A DNA stretch of 64,000 nt, taken from positions 1 to 64,000 of the forward strand of contig NZ_JARIDH010000068.1 in assembly GCF_029267215.1 (NCBI RefSeq), written 5' to 3'. How positions within the stretch are numbered: position 1 is the stretch's first letter; each line of letters begins with the position of its first letter. Positions 24,687 through 33,633 of the stretch are shown here, in pieces. The notes beneath the pieces were generated by a model. It did not search any database. It was given only the letters and a program-made list of their open reading frames with translations, and was not told the DNA's origin. This DNA is from Clostridium sp. (lineage in GTDB: Bacteria; Bacillota; Clostridia; Clostridiales; Clostridiaceae). A program made the position numbers and the translations under genes.

Positions 24687-26237
24687 ATGGATAATTTAAA
24701 TGAAATCCTTTCAAAAGAAATTGAAGTTTTTAGAGAACAAGGACATAAATTTCTAAATAAAGAGTTAAATGTAGGACAATTTAAGAAATTATCAGGTGGA
24801 ATGGGATGTTACGCACATCGTGGTGGACAAGAGTTTATGATTAGATTAAGAGTTCCATCAGGTGTAGCAGGATTAAATTTATTAGAAGAAGCTTATAACT
24901 GGGCTATTAAATATAATTTAGATAAGGTACATTTAACAACTCGTGAAGCTATACAATTACATGGAATATCAATAGATGCTGTATGTGATATAATGCAAGA
25001 AGGATTAACTAAAGGTATATATACTAGAGGAGGCGGTGGAAACTTCCCAAGAAACGTAGCTTTAAATCCATTATCAGGAGTTGAAATTGGAGAAGTTTTT
25101 GATGTTACACCATATGCTTTAGCAACAAATAATCACTACATGAAAAAAATATATACTTACAAATTACCAAGAAAAATAAAAACTGCTTTTTCAAATAGTG
25201 AAAGTGATGCAGCTCACTGCACAATAACAGACTTAGGATTTTTAGCTGTTGAAAAAGATGGAGAGAGATTCTTTAAAGTTTATATTGGTGGTGGAGCAGG
25301 AAGAAATGCAAGAAAATCTGTTGAATTAGATGAATTAATTCCAGTTAAAGATGCATTATATTGCGTTGACGCCATGATAAATTTATTTATTGCTGAGGGT
25401 GACTATAATAACCCAGGAAAAGCTAGAATTAGATACATAGCTGAGAGAATGGGCGATGAAGAGTTTAAAAATTGCTTTAGAAAGCATTTAGAAGAAGTTA
25501 AAGCTAAAGGTGGCTTAGATCTTGAAGTTGAAGAGGTTATTTATAACAAAAAAGGTTTAGTTACTGACTTAAAGCATAATAGATTAATACCTCAAAAACA
25601 AGAAGGATTATACTCTGTTTTATTCCATCCAATCGGAGGACAACTTGAATTAGATCTATTAAAAGAGTTAATTGATGCTATAAAAAATATAGAAGAAGTA
25701 GAAGTAAGATTAGGCATGGATGAAAATCTATATATAAGAAACTTAAATGGAAAAGAAGCAGAAGAAATACTAAAACTTACTCAAGGAAAAGGTGGAGAAA
25801 CATTAACTGAGAGAAGTGTATCATGTATAGGTGTTCCAGTTTGTCAAATGGGAGTTTTAGAAAGCCAATACACTTTAGAAGAGATTGTTAAAGCTTTAAA
25901 AGAAAATAAGGTTGAAGAAGGATTACTACCAAGAATACGTATATCAGGATGTCCAAATTCATGTGGTATGCATCAAATTGGTGAAATTGGATTTGCTGGT
26001 AAAAAGAAAAAAGTTGATGATAAACTAGAAAATGTATTTGAATTACATTTCGGAGGAAAAGTAGGAATTCATAACATAAATATAGGAGAGTATTACGGAG
26101 ATATTCTTCAAAGAGAAGTACCTAATTTCTTAATTAAGGTTGCAAATGCTGTAAAATTTGATAATTCAATATTTGATAAGTGGATAGAAGAGAACAATGA
26201 AAAGTTCAAAGCTATCTTTGAAGAGTATAAAAAGTAG
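24687..26237 (+). CDS. Siroheme/[4Fe-4S] nitrite or sulfite reductase
   Basis: This 516-residue single-chain reductase has two ferredoxin-like half domains and two siroheme-binding domains. The cluster and siroheme cysteines are visible in CIGVPVCQMG and CPNSCGMHQIG (CxxxxxC...CxxxC). Substrate-side basic residues occur in the LTTREAIQLHG segment. The family performs six-electron reduction of nitrite to ammonia or sulfite to sulfide using ferredoxin. Nitrite versus sulfite cannot be settled by eye. Ribosome site GAGGTGAT. It is a single gene with its own terminator and no nitrate or sulfate genes around it. Confidence 0.9.
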   Translation: MDNLNEILSKEIEVFREQGHKFLNKELNVGQFKKLSGGMGCYAHRGGQEFMIRLRVPSGVAGLNLLEEAYNWAIKYNLDKVHLTTREAIQLHGISIDAVCDIMQEGLTKGIYTRGGGGNFPRNVALNPLSGVEIGEVFDVTPYALATNNHYMKKIYTYKLPRKIKTAFSNSESDAAHCTITDLGFLAVEKDGERFFKVYIGGGAGRNARKSVELDELIPVKDALYCVDAMINLFIAEGDYNNPGKARIRYIAERMGDEEFKNCFRKHLEEVKAKGGLDLEVEEVIYNKKGLVTDLKHNRLIPQKQEGLYSVLFHPIGGQLELDLLKELIDAIKNIEEVEVRLGMDENLYIRNLNGKEAEEILKLTQGKGGETLTERSVSCIGVPVCQMGVLESQYTLEEIVKALKENKVEEGLLPRIRISGCPNSCGMHQIGEIGFAGKKKKVDDKLENVFELHFGGKVGIHNINIGEYYGDILQREVPNFLIKVANAVKFDNSIFDKWIEENNEKFKAIFEEYKK

Positions 26238-26256
26238 TTGTTCATAAAATATTTAC

Positions 26257-26300
26257 AAAATCCAAAAAAACTTCAAAGTGAAGTTTTTTTGGATTTTTTT
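26257..26300 (+). terminator. Terminator of the siroheme reductase gene
   Basis: The 19-bp perfect stem begins TCCAAAAAAACTTC with a 3-nt loop and ends in a T run. Confidence 0.92.
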
Positions 26301-26510
26301 AAATTTTTTATTAGTTTTATCTGAAGTGGCTTTTTAAAACACTTTAAAGTGAAAAAAATATAAAATTAAAGTTTACTAATACTAAGTATTTTTCTTAGTT
26401 TTTATTACCGAGGTTTTGAAATGTATCTCTTTGGATGGCTTGGTTAAAAGGGTTTAGAGAAAAAAGTGTGGTAAAAAAATAAATAGTGATATATAATGAA
26501 TTCGAATTAA

Positions 26511-26532
26511 ATCCAAAATAATTATTTTGGAT
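26511..26532. promoter_or_regulatory. Perfect palindrome upstream of the polyamine operon
   Basis: ATCCAAAATAATTATTTTGGAT is a perfect 22-bp inverted repeat without spacer, about 65 bp before speD. A T-rich stretch follows at about 26541-26550. It could be an operator or an attenuator hairpin; the sequence alone does not decide. Confidence 0.4.
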
Positions 26533-26595
26533 GACCTTTATATTTTTTTAAATACATATTTCAATAAATAAACAAAATTGTAAAAGGAAGGATTG

Positions 26596-27411
26596 ATGTT
26601 AGGGTTGAAGGAAAAAATATGCCTTTACGGTTTTAATAATCTTACTAAAACTTTAAGTTTTAATATTTATGATATTTGTTATGCAAAAACAGATAGAGAA
26701 AAAGAAGATTATATAAAATATATAGATGAGCAATATAATTCTGAACGTCTTACAAAAATACTTTGTGATGTTACAGAAATGATAGGAGCTCATGTTTTAA
26801 ATATTTCAAAACAAGATTATGAACCACAAGGTGCTAGTGTTAATATTCTCATTACTGAGGAAGCATTACCAGTGGCACTTATAGACTCATCGTGTAATAA
26901 AGGAGATATATCTTATTTAAAATTAAGAGATAGTATAGTAGGTCACTTAGATAAGAGTCATCTTACTGTTCATACTTATCCAGAATTTCATCCAAATAAC
27001 GATATAATTTCTTTCAGAGTTGATATTGATGTATCTACTTGTGGAAAGATATCTCCGCTTAACGCTTTAGATTATTTAATTGGAAGCTTTGATTCAGATG
27101 TAATTACTATTGATTACAGAGTCAGAGGCTTTACAAGAGATATGGATGGTAGAAAGTGTTATATAGATCATGATATAAGATCAATTCAAGATTATATAGA
27201 TGAAGAGACTTTAAAAAGATATGATGCTATGGATATTAATGTTTATCAATCAAATATATTCCATACAAAAATGATGCTTAAGGATGTTGTTTTAAATAAC
27301 TATTTATTTAATGCAGATCCATATGACTTAACACCAAATGAAAGAAGAGAAATTAGAGATAGATTGTCAAAAGAAATGATTGAAATTTATGGTGGTGTAA
27401 ATATTTATTAA
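26596..27411 (+). CDS. speD: S-adenosylmethionine decarboxylase proenzyme
   Basis: This 271-residue proenzyme is of the E. coli type. It cleaves itself between Lys120 and Ser121 (DKSHLTVHTYPE), turning Ser121 into the catalytic pyruvoyl group. It makes decarboxylated AdoMet, the aminopropyl donor for spermidine. ATG 26596 is used; a TTG directly before it is less likely, since AAGGAAGG ends 4 nt before the ATG. Conserved FHPNNDIISFRVDIDVSTCG follows the cleavage site. It is the first gene of the operon speD-speA-speE-speB. Confidence 0.95.
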   Translation: MLGLKEKICLYGFNNLTKTLSFNIYDICYAKTDREKEDYIKYIDEQYNSERLTKILCDVTEMIGAHVLNISKQDYEPQGASVNILITEEALPVALIDSSCNKGDISYLKLRDSIVGHLDKSHLTVHTYPEFHPNNDIISFRVDIDVSTCGKISPLNALDYLIGSFDSDVITIDYRVRGFTRDMDGRKCYIDHDIRSIQDYIDEETLKRYDAMDINVYQSNIFHTKMMLKDVVLNNYLFNADPYDLTPNERREIRDRLSKEMIEIYGGVNIY

Positions 27412-27427
27412 ATAGGGAGGGATTTTT

Positions 27428-28882
27428 ATGAAAAGACTTTCTCAAAAAAATGCTCCTATTTATGAAGCATTAAAGTGGTACAAAGGTCAAAGAATTGTTC
27501 CTTTTGATGTGCCAGGTCATAAGCAAGGAAGAGGAAATAAGGAACTAAGAGAATTTTTAGGTGAAGATTGTGTTTCAGTTGATGTAAATTCTATGAAACC
27601 TTTAGATAATCTTTGTCATCCAACATCTGTTATAAAAGAGGCTGAGGATTTAGCAGCAGAGGCCTTTGGAGCAGACAAGGCATTCTTTATGGTAAATGGT
27701 ACTACATCAGCAGTACAAGCTATGATTATGAGTATTTGTAAAGATGGTGACAAAATTATAATGCCTAGAAATGTTCATAGATCAGCAATAAATTCTTTAA
27801 TAATAACAGGGGTTACTCCTGTTTATATTAATCCAGGTATAGATAAAAGATTAGGAATTTCTTTAGGTATGTCTTTAGAGGATATTAAAAAGGCTATTAA
27901 AGAAAATAAAGATGCTAAGGCTATTTTTGTTAATAATCCAACTTACTATGGAATTTGTTCAAATTTAAGAGAAATAGTTAAATTAGCTCATGAAAATAAT
28001 ATGTATGTTTTAGTTGATGAAGCACATGGAACTCACTTTTATTTTGATAAAAGACTTCCAGTATCAGCTATGGAGGCAGGGGCAGATATGGCTGCTGTTA
28101 GCATACATAAAACAGGAGGTTCCCTAACTCAAAGTTCAATTTTACTTATGAAGAGTAATGGAATAAATCCTGATTATGTGAGAACAATCATAAATTTAAC
28201 TCAGACAACAAGTGCATCTTACTTATTATTATCTTCTTTAGATATAGCAAGAAGAAATTTAGCTTTAAATGGAGAAGAAATATTTGAAGAGGTTGTTAGT
28301 ATTTCAGAATATGCAAGAGAAGAAATAAATAAAATTGGTGGATATTATGCTTTTTCTAGGGAAATTAATAATGGCGATGATATTTATGACTTTGATATAA
28401 CAAAACTAACAATAAACACTTTAGAAAGTGGACTTGCTGGAATTGAGGTTTACGATATTTTAAGAGATGATTATGGAATTCAAATTGAACTTGGAGATTT
28501 AGCTAATATTCTTGCAATAATATCAGTTGGTGACACTAGATATAATATTGAGAGATTAGTTTCAGCTTTAAGTGAGATTAAAAGAATACATGAAAAAGAT
28601 AAGAGAGATATTTTCGATCATGAATATATAAATCCTATAGTTAAGGTTTCACCAAGGGAAGCTTTCTATTCAAAGAAAAAGACTATTTCTTTAGAAGAAA
28701 GTCAAGGATTAATTTCAGGTGAGTTTGTAATGTGTTATCCACCAGGAATACCAGTTCTTGCACCAGGTGAAGTTATAACTGATGAGATTATAGAATATAT
28801 TAAATATTCTAGAAAAAAAGGATGTTTAGTAACAGGTCCAGAGGATATGGAAATTAAAAATATAAATGTTTTAGATTATTAG
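27428..28882 (+). CDS. speA: Arginine decarboxylase (PLP, aspartate-aminotransferase fold)
   Basis: This 484-residue enzyme of the Orn/Lys/Arg decarboxylase group I family has the PLP-binding lysine K228 in SIHKTGG and the preceding VDEAHGTHFYF. The N-terminus PFDVPGHKQGRG is typical of Bacillus SpeA-like enzymes of about 490 residues. Arginine rather than lysine or ornithine is inferred because an agmatinase is in the same operon. It lies 16 bp after speD with ribosome site GGGAGG. Confidence 0.92.
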   Translation: MKRLSQKNAPIYEALKWYKGQRIVPFDVPGHKQGRGNKELREFLGEDCVSVDVNSMKPLDNLCHPTSVIKEAEDLAAEAFGADKAFFMVNGTTSAVQAMIMSICKDGDKIIMPRNVHRSAINSLIITGVTPVYINPGIDKRLGISLGMSLEDIKKAIKENKDAKAIFVNNPTYYGICSNLREIVKLAHENNMYVLVDEAHGTHFYFDKRLPVSAMEAGADMAAVSIHKTGGSLTQSSILLMKSNGINPDYVRTIINLTQTTSASYLLLSSLDIARRNLALNGEEIFEEVVSISEYAREEINKIGGYYAFSREINNGDDIYDFDITKLTINTLESGLAGIEVYDILRDDYGIQIELGDLANILAIISVGDTRYNIERLVSALSEIKRIHEKDKRDIFDHEYINPIVKVSPREAFYSKKKTISLEESQGLISGEFVMCYPPGIPVLAPGEVITDEIIEYIKYSRKKGCLVTGPEDMEIKNINVLDY

Positions 28883-28894
28883 GAGGATCAAATT

Positions 28895-29746
28895 ATGGAA
28901 TTATGGTACACAGAAGAGCATACAGACAAGGTACGTTTCTCAATTAAGGTAGATGAGCAAGTTTATAGTGGACAAAGTGATTTTCAAAGAATAGATGTAT
29001 TTAAATCACAAGAGTTTGGAACTTTCTTCACATTAGATGGATTAATGATGGTAACCGAGAAAGATGAATTTATTTACCATGATATGATAGTTCATATTCC
29101 AATGGCTACAAATCCTAATATTAAAAATGTATTAGTTATAGGAGCAGGAGATGGAGGTACAGTAAGAGAGCTTACTAGATACAATACTATAGAAAGAATA
29201 GATATGGTTGAAATAGATAAATTAGTTGTGGATGTTTGTAGAGAATACTTACCACAAACAGCTAGTAAGTTAGATGATGAGAGAGTAAGTTTATTCTTTG
29301 AAGATGGATTAAAATTTGTTCGTTCAGTAGAAAATAAATATGATTTAATCATAGTCGACTCAACAGATCCATTTGGACCAGGAGAAGGGTTATTCACAAG
29401 AGAATTCTATGGAAATTGCTTCAAAGCATTAAAAGACGATGGAATACTTGTAAATCAACATGAAAGTCCATATTATGATGCTTATGCAAGAGGAATGAAG
29501 AGAGCTCATAAGAGAATAAAAGAGTGCTTCCCAATTTGTAGAGTTTATCAAGCACATATTCCAACTTATCCATCAGGACATTGGTTATTTGGATTTGCTT
29601 CAAAGAAATATGATCCATTAACATCTGATATAGAAAAGTGGAATGACTTAGGACTAAAAACTAAGTACTATAATACTGAATTGCATAAAGGCTGCTTCGC
29701 ATTACCTAATTATGTTAAGGAGATTTTGGAGAATGTTGATGAATAG
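28895..29746 (+). CDS. speE: Spermidine synthase
   Basis: This 283-residue aminopropyltransferase joins putrescine and decarboxylated AdoMet to give spermidine. The nucleotide-binding loop VLVIGAGDGGTVRE, the acidic VEIDKLV and the catalytic segment D155-STD158-PFGP are all present. Near the N-terminus LWYTEEHT matches the family. It has a strong AGGAGG ribosome site 12 bp after speA. Its stop codon overlaps the start of speB. Confidence 0.95.
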   Translation: MELWYTEEHTDKVRFSIKVDEQVYSGQSDFQRIDVFKSQEFGTFFTLDGLMMVTEKDEFIYHDMIVHIPMATNPNIKNVLVIGAGDGGTVRELTRYNTIERIDMVEIDKLVVDVCREYLPQTASKLDDERVSLFFEDGLKFVRSVENKYDLIIVDSTDPFGPGEGLFTREFYGNCFKALKDDGILVNQHESPYYDAYARGMKRAHKRIKECFPICRVYQAHIPTYPSGHWLFGFASKKYDPLTSDIEKWNDLGLKTKYYNTELHKGCFALPNYVKEILENVDE

Positions 29747-30587
29747 AAATGTAAGCACATTTATAGGATGTGAGTCAGAATATGATAAATCAAGTATAGT
29801 TGTATTTGGTGCTCCATTTGATTCAACAACTTCTTTTAGACCAGGAACAAGATTTGCAAGTCAGGTTATGAGAGGTGAGTCTTGGGGATTAGAAAGTTAT
29901 AGTCCATATCAAGATAAGGATCTTTATGATTATAATTTTTTTGATGGTGGAGAATTAGAACTTCCATTTGGAAATTCAGAAGAGGCATTAATAAAGATTG
30001 AAGAATTTTCAAGAAAAGTTGTTGAAGATGGAAAAATTCCAGCTATGATAGGGGGAGAACACTTAGTAACATTGGGATCATTTAAAGGAGTATTTAAAAA
30101 ATATCCTGATGTTCATGTTATTCATTTTGATGCCCATGCTGATTTAAGAGAAAATTATTTAGGACAAAAATTATCTCATGCAACTGTATTACACAGAGTT
30201 TGGGATTTAGTTGGAGATAATAAAATCTTTCAATTTGGTATTCGTTCAGGTGATAGAGAAGAATTAAAATGGGGAAAAGACCATGTTTATACAAATAAGT
30301 TTAACTTAGATAATTTAGAATATGCTATTGAGAAAGTTAAAGATAAACCAATTTATGTAACGATAGATTTAGATGTTTTAGATCCATCAGTATTTCCAGG
30401 AACAGGAACACCAGAGCCAGGAGGAGTTCAATTTAAAGAATTATTAGATGGTATATTAAAACTTAAAGGTTTAAATATTGTAGGTTTTGATGTAAATGAA
30501 TTATCACCTCAATATGACCAAACAGGAGCATCAACTGCTGTTGCCTGCAAAGTTTTAAGAGAAATGTTATTAATAGCAAGTAAATAG
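29739..30587 (+). CDS. speB: Agmatinase
   Basis: This binuclear manganese ureohydrolase turns agmatine into putrescine and urea. The metal ligands are visible in GGEHLV, HFDAHADLRE and the later DLDVLDPSVFPGTG. Three in-frame starts exist (29712, 29733, 29739). ATG 29739 is chosen because GGAG lies 7 nt before it and it gives a normal 282-residue protein. It overlaps the speE stop by 8 bp, so translation is probably coupled. It completes the arginine-agmatine-putrescine-spermidine route. Confidence 0.94.
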   Translation: MNRNVSTFIGCESEYDKSSIVVFGAPFDSTTSFRPGTRFASQVMRGESWGLESYSPYQDKDLYDYNFFDGGELELPFGNSEEALIKIEEFSRKVVEDGKIPAMIGGEHLVTLGSFKGVFKKYPDVHVIHFDAHADLRENYLGQKLSHATVLHRVWDLVGDNKIFQFGIRSGDREELKWGKDHVYTNKFNLDNLEYAIEKVKDKPIYVTIDLDVLDPSVFPGTGTPEPGGVQFKELLDGILKLKGLNIVGFDVNELSPQYDQTGASTAVACKVLREMLLIASK

Positions 30588-30748
30588 AATAGACTTTAAA
30601 ATCTATGCTATAACTTTATAAATAAGGTTAAGATAACTGAGTTTAAAAATAAATTCCATGTTAATTAATTTAGTCAAAGTTTATGAAATTCATTAACATT
30701 TACTAGAAGACTTGCTTTTTATAAATTTAATATAATTAAGTGTAAAAT

Positions 30749-30791
30749 AAAAGTAGTTATATTAGGTTATCCTCTAATATAACTACTTTTT
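30749..30791 (+). terminator. Terminator of the polyamine operon
   Basis: The 17-bp perfect stem AAAAGTAGTTATATTAG/CTAATATAACTACTTTT has an 8-nt loop and then T. Confidence 0.92.
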
Positions 30792-30875
30792 ATGTTTTTT
30801 ATGTTTTAGCTCAGTGTTAACTTTGTATATCTTTTAAATTATATATAAAGTAAACATTAGATTAAGACATATTTT

Positions 30876-30923
30876 AATAAAACTTATAAATACTGAGAAG
30901 AGAATATATTTGTAAGTTTTATT
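30876..30923 (-). terminator. Inverted repeat acting as terminator of the DUF1294 gene
   Basis: AATAAAACTTATAAATA pairs with TATTTGTAAGTTTTATT (one mismatch) directly after the stop codon of the minus-strand DUF1294 gene. The arm sequence is the same ATAAAACTT-type end found in the larger palindromic elements near 37.1 and 55.3 kb. Confidence 0.6.
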
Positions 30924-30931
30924 TTTTAGTT

Positions 30932-31201
30932 TTAGTATTGTTGAATAATCCAGAAAGCTAAAAGAATTTGGATGATTAATATTACTGGAATTCCTAATGA
31001 GAATTTAGCATGCTTTGTTTTATGATGAAATGCATACATTCCACATAACCCTCCTATACTCCCACCAATTACTGAGAGAGATATAAGTGTATTCTCACTT
31101 ATTCTCCATTTATGCTTTTTGGCTTTTTGTTTATCTATATACATAAGTGATATTGAAACTATGTTTATTGCTATTAAATAGATTATTATTGTTTTTGTCA
31201 A
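30932..31201 (-). CDS. DUF1294 small membrane protein
   Basis: This 89-residue protein matches the DUF1294 pattern: an N-terminal helix, the motif YIDKQKAKKHKWRISENTL, a Gly-rich helix GGSIGGLCGMYAF, then HHKTKHAKFSLGIPVI and a final helix. The family is widespread, membrane-embedded and of unknown function. It is a single gene divergent from the flavodoxin-fold oxidoreductase. Confidence 0.88.
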   Translation of the reverse strand: MTKTIIIYLIAINIVSISLMYIDKQKAKKHKWRISENTLISLSVIGGSIGGLCGMYAFHHKTKHAKFSLGIPVILIIQILLAFWIIQQY

Positions 31202-31307
31202 AAGTATTCCTCCATTATTTTTAAAATATAATAAGCATAAATATTATAATAAATTTTTCATAAAACTCACAATATAAGAAGAGAAATATTTAAACGAGGT
31301 GAGTAAT

Positions 31308-31964
31308 ATGAAAAAACTACTCTATATTACAGTAAATTCAAAACCAGAAGAATTATCTTCTAGTAAGACTGTAGGAAGAGCTTTTGTAAACAGATTTATG
31401 GAATTAAATCCAGAGTTTGAAATTGAAGAAGTTGATCTTTATAAGGACTTTATACCTAGATTAGAAGATAAGCATTTTTCAGGAAGAAGTTCCTGCATAG
31501 ATCATAATGACAATAGTTTAGATGAAAAGACTAAAAAAGAAGTTGAAAGAATATTAGAACTTAGCAATCAGTTTAAGGAGGCTGATTTATATGTAATAGC
31601 AGCTCCTCTTTGGAGTTTATCATTCCCAGCACCACTTAAGGAATATATAGATTGTATTATTCAAAATAAGATAACAATTAAGATTTCTCCAGAGGAAGTA
31701 AAAGGTCTTTTAGATGATAAACAAAGAGAAATGGTTTATATTCAGTCTTCAGGAGGAGAAATTCCTTGGCTTATGAGAGGAGTATTTAATAAAGGATTAA
31801 ACTATGTGGAAGATATAATGAAGTTTTTAGGAATAAAAAAATTTCATCAATTACTGGTTGATGGAACTGGATATAGTACTGAAGAGAAGTTTAAGGCAGA
31901 GGATAAGGCTATAGAAAAAATTGATGATGTAGTAAAAGGAATTAATTTTAGTAATAAAGGTTAG
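31308..31964 (+). CDS. FMN-dependent NADH azoreductase / quinone oxidoreductase (flavodoxin-2 fold)
   Basis: ATG 31308 is used because GAGGTGA precedes it; a GTG at 31299 is part of that site. The 218-residue product has the family segment [17 protein letters not shown] (the aromatic-SxPAxLK flavin-binding loop) and an N-terminal strand [10 protein letters not shown] with the Ser-rich phosphate loop [13 protein letters not shown]. Such AzoR-like enzymes reduce quinones and azo compounds with NADH. It is a monocistronic gene. Confidence 0.88.
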   Translation: MKKLLYITVNSKPEELSSSKTVGRAFVNRFMELNPEFEIEEVDLYKDFIPRLEDKHFSGRSSCIDHNDNSLDEKTKKEVERILELSNQFKEADLYVIAAPLWSLSFPAPLKEYIDCIIQNKITIKISPEEVKGLLDDKQREMVYIQSSGGEIPWLMRGVFNKGLNYVEDIMKFLGIKKFHQLLVDGTGYSTEEKFKAEDKAIEKIDDVVKGINFSNKG

Positions 31965-32006
31965 TATTTAACCTGTTATATTTTTAATAAAATATTTTAA
32001 GATTAT

Positions 32007-32045
32007 AAACCAATATATGTGTTATAATACATATATTGGTTTTAT
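32007..32045 (+). terminator. Terminator of the azoreductase-like gene
   Basis: AAACCAATATATGT pairs with ACATATATTGGTTT around an 8-nt loop. The T tract is weak, so confidence is moderate. Confidence 0.6.
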
Positions 32046-32163
32046 GTTATGTATATATTAATATATGAGAATATGTGAGAGGAGATTTAATAAGAGCATG
32101 TAAAATGCTATTTTAGAAATGAAAAATTAATCTATAATTGTTTTAAGGAGGGGGAGACAAGTC

Positions 32164-32508
32164 TTGGATATAAAACCATTAGATGATGTTATGAGTTATT
32201 TTTCATTTATATTTTTAACATATATATCATTATTTTTGGTCGTAATTATTAATTTTTTTAAAACTATTCATATTACTAAAAAAATTATATCAAAAGATAC
32301 TAAAAAAATTATTTTTACAGATTTAATCATTAGCGTAATATGTGGTATAGCTATGTATTATGGAATGTTATTCATGGGTGTTTTGGCTGACAACGATGCA
32401 CTAAATTGGTCCTATTGGAATAAATGGCTTATGTTTATAGGGGCTACTAGTTTTGTTATTTTTATAATTAATTTAATTATAGTTTTGAGAAATAAAAATA
32501 AATGCTAA
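32164..32508 (+). CDS. Hypothetical membrane protein (114 aa)
   Basis: This TTG-initiated frame is preceded by AAGGAGGGGG about 12 nt upstream. The protein has three predicted membrane segments (about 12-33, 52-75 and 88-109) separated by a basic loop (HITKKIISKDTKK). No motif or family recognised. Flanking intergenic DNA offers no functional hint. Confidence 0.65.
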   Translation: MDIKPLDDVMSYFSFIFLTYISLFLVVIINFFKTIHITKKIISKDTKKIIFTDLIISVICGIAMYYGMLFMGVLADNDALNWSYWNKWLMFIGATSFVIFIINLIIVLRNKNKC

Positions 32509-33249
32509 ATATTTTTAGAGTAATCAACTAAAAGGGGCTTTATCAAAATATAATAATAAAACTTGTTTTGCTACACGCTCTTTTTTTATACTTTATTTTC
32601 AATAATAATATTATTATTGAAAATAATTTAATATAATAAGAACAAATGTTTGCTTTTGTTTTAGTAATATGTTATAATTAATTAAAGAAATTATTTTAGA
32701 GCACATCTAAATAATTAATCATTTATGTAGTATGGTTTAACTTAAAAGGTATAAAATAAAGGGATATAAAGATCAATTAGAAGAATTATAAATCACTTCA
32801 ATAAGAAATTTCATTTCAATGAGTAAATATTATCTATAGTAACTTATTAGTTTTTTAACTAAATTTTAGAAAATTTTCCTACATCAACGAAATAGGTGCT
32901 GAGTAATTCACTTAATAGGTAATATAATACTAAAAATATCTTATAAATTCCAGCAAGTAATATTAATTTATATGAATTTTATAATTATTTATATAAGTTT
33001 AATAGACTATTTGGTAAGCAATAAGATTTCAGTTTATTAGCTTATTATTAAAATAGTAATATTAGATTAGTTGATAACTCATAAGAGAAACTAAAAATAT
33101 TATGATTTTTAATAAAAAGCTTATTTTTAGTATATGTTGATTTTAGCTTCTATTAATATATCTAATTGTTAAAATAGAAAAGATAAATAGGTTGAATCAT
33201 AAAGTGATTTTTACATAGATAAAAGATTAAAATATAGGAGGATTTTATT
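32509..33249. other. AT-rich intergenic region with a perfect 34-bp palindrome
   Basis: No gene is seen. At 32593-32626 a perfect palindrome starts TTATTTTCAATAATAAT and needs no loop. Near 32548 an AATAATAAAACTTG stretch resembles one end of the palindromic element family found elsewhere in the window. Confidence 0.6.
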
Positions 33250-33366
33250 ATGTTAATATATAATATTTGTAATGAATTTAGTAAAAATAAGAAAAAGCAG
33301 AATAATAGAAACGAAAACAAAAATAAAGCAGTTAAGAAGATATTAAAAAATGCTAAGAATAAGTAA
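33250..33366 (+). CDS. Small very basic protein (38 aa)
   Basis: AGGAGG lies 7 nt before ATG and a good terminator follows 25 bp after the stop, so this short frame is likely expressed. It begins MLIYNICNEF; the remainder is almost entirely Lys, Asn and Arg. Such composition could bind nucleic acid or ribosomes, but no family is recognised. Confidence 0.5.
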   Translation: MLIYNICNEFSKNKKKQNNRNENKNKAVKKILKNAKNK

Positions 33367-33387
33367 TAGTATAGTATACTATAATAA

Positions 33388-33440
33388 AGTAGGCTGCCCT
33401 TAAAATAACTTTTAAATTTATTTTGAGGACAGCCTTTTGT
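33388..33440 (+). terminator. Terminator after the small basic protein
   Basis: AGGCTGCCCTTAAAATA pairs imperfectly with TATTTTGAGGACAGCCT and is followed by TTTTG. Confidence 0.8.
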
Positions 33441-33540
33441 AATTATTTTTGCTCTTTTTTAGCTTCTTTCTTTTCTTTAAATTTTTCTTAGTATAACATG
33501 AAAAGTTATTTATAAGAATAAAACCTCTAGAAAAAACTTT

Positions 33541-33616
33541 TGAAAACGATAAATGAAAAGGTTGACATAACTTATACGTATATGTTAGTATATATTTACA
33601 AGATATACGTACAAGT
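33541..33616 (+). promoter_or_regulatory. Trehalose operon promoter, TreR operators and cre-like site
   Basis: TGAAAACGATAAAT (33541-33554) resembles a CcpA cre site, strongly in its left half. TTGACA (33562-33567) is a -35 box with a possible -10 TAGTAT 18 bp later. ACTTATACGTATATGT (33570-33585) and, in opposite orientation, ATATACGTACAAGT (33603-33616) repeat the same operator motif found again before the phosphotrehalase gene. Confidence 0.65.
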
Positions 33617-33633
33617 TGAATGGAGGGGAAAAT

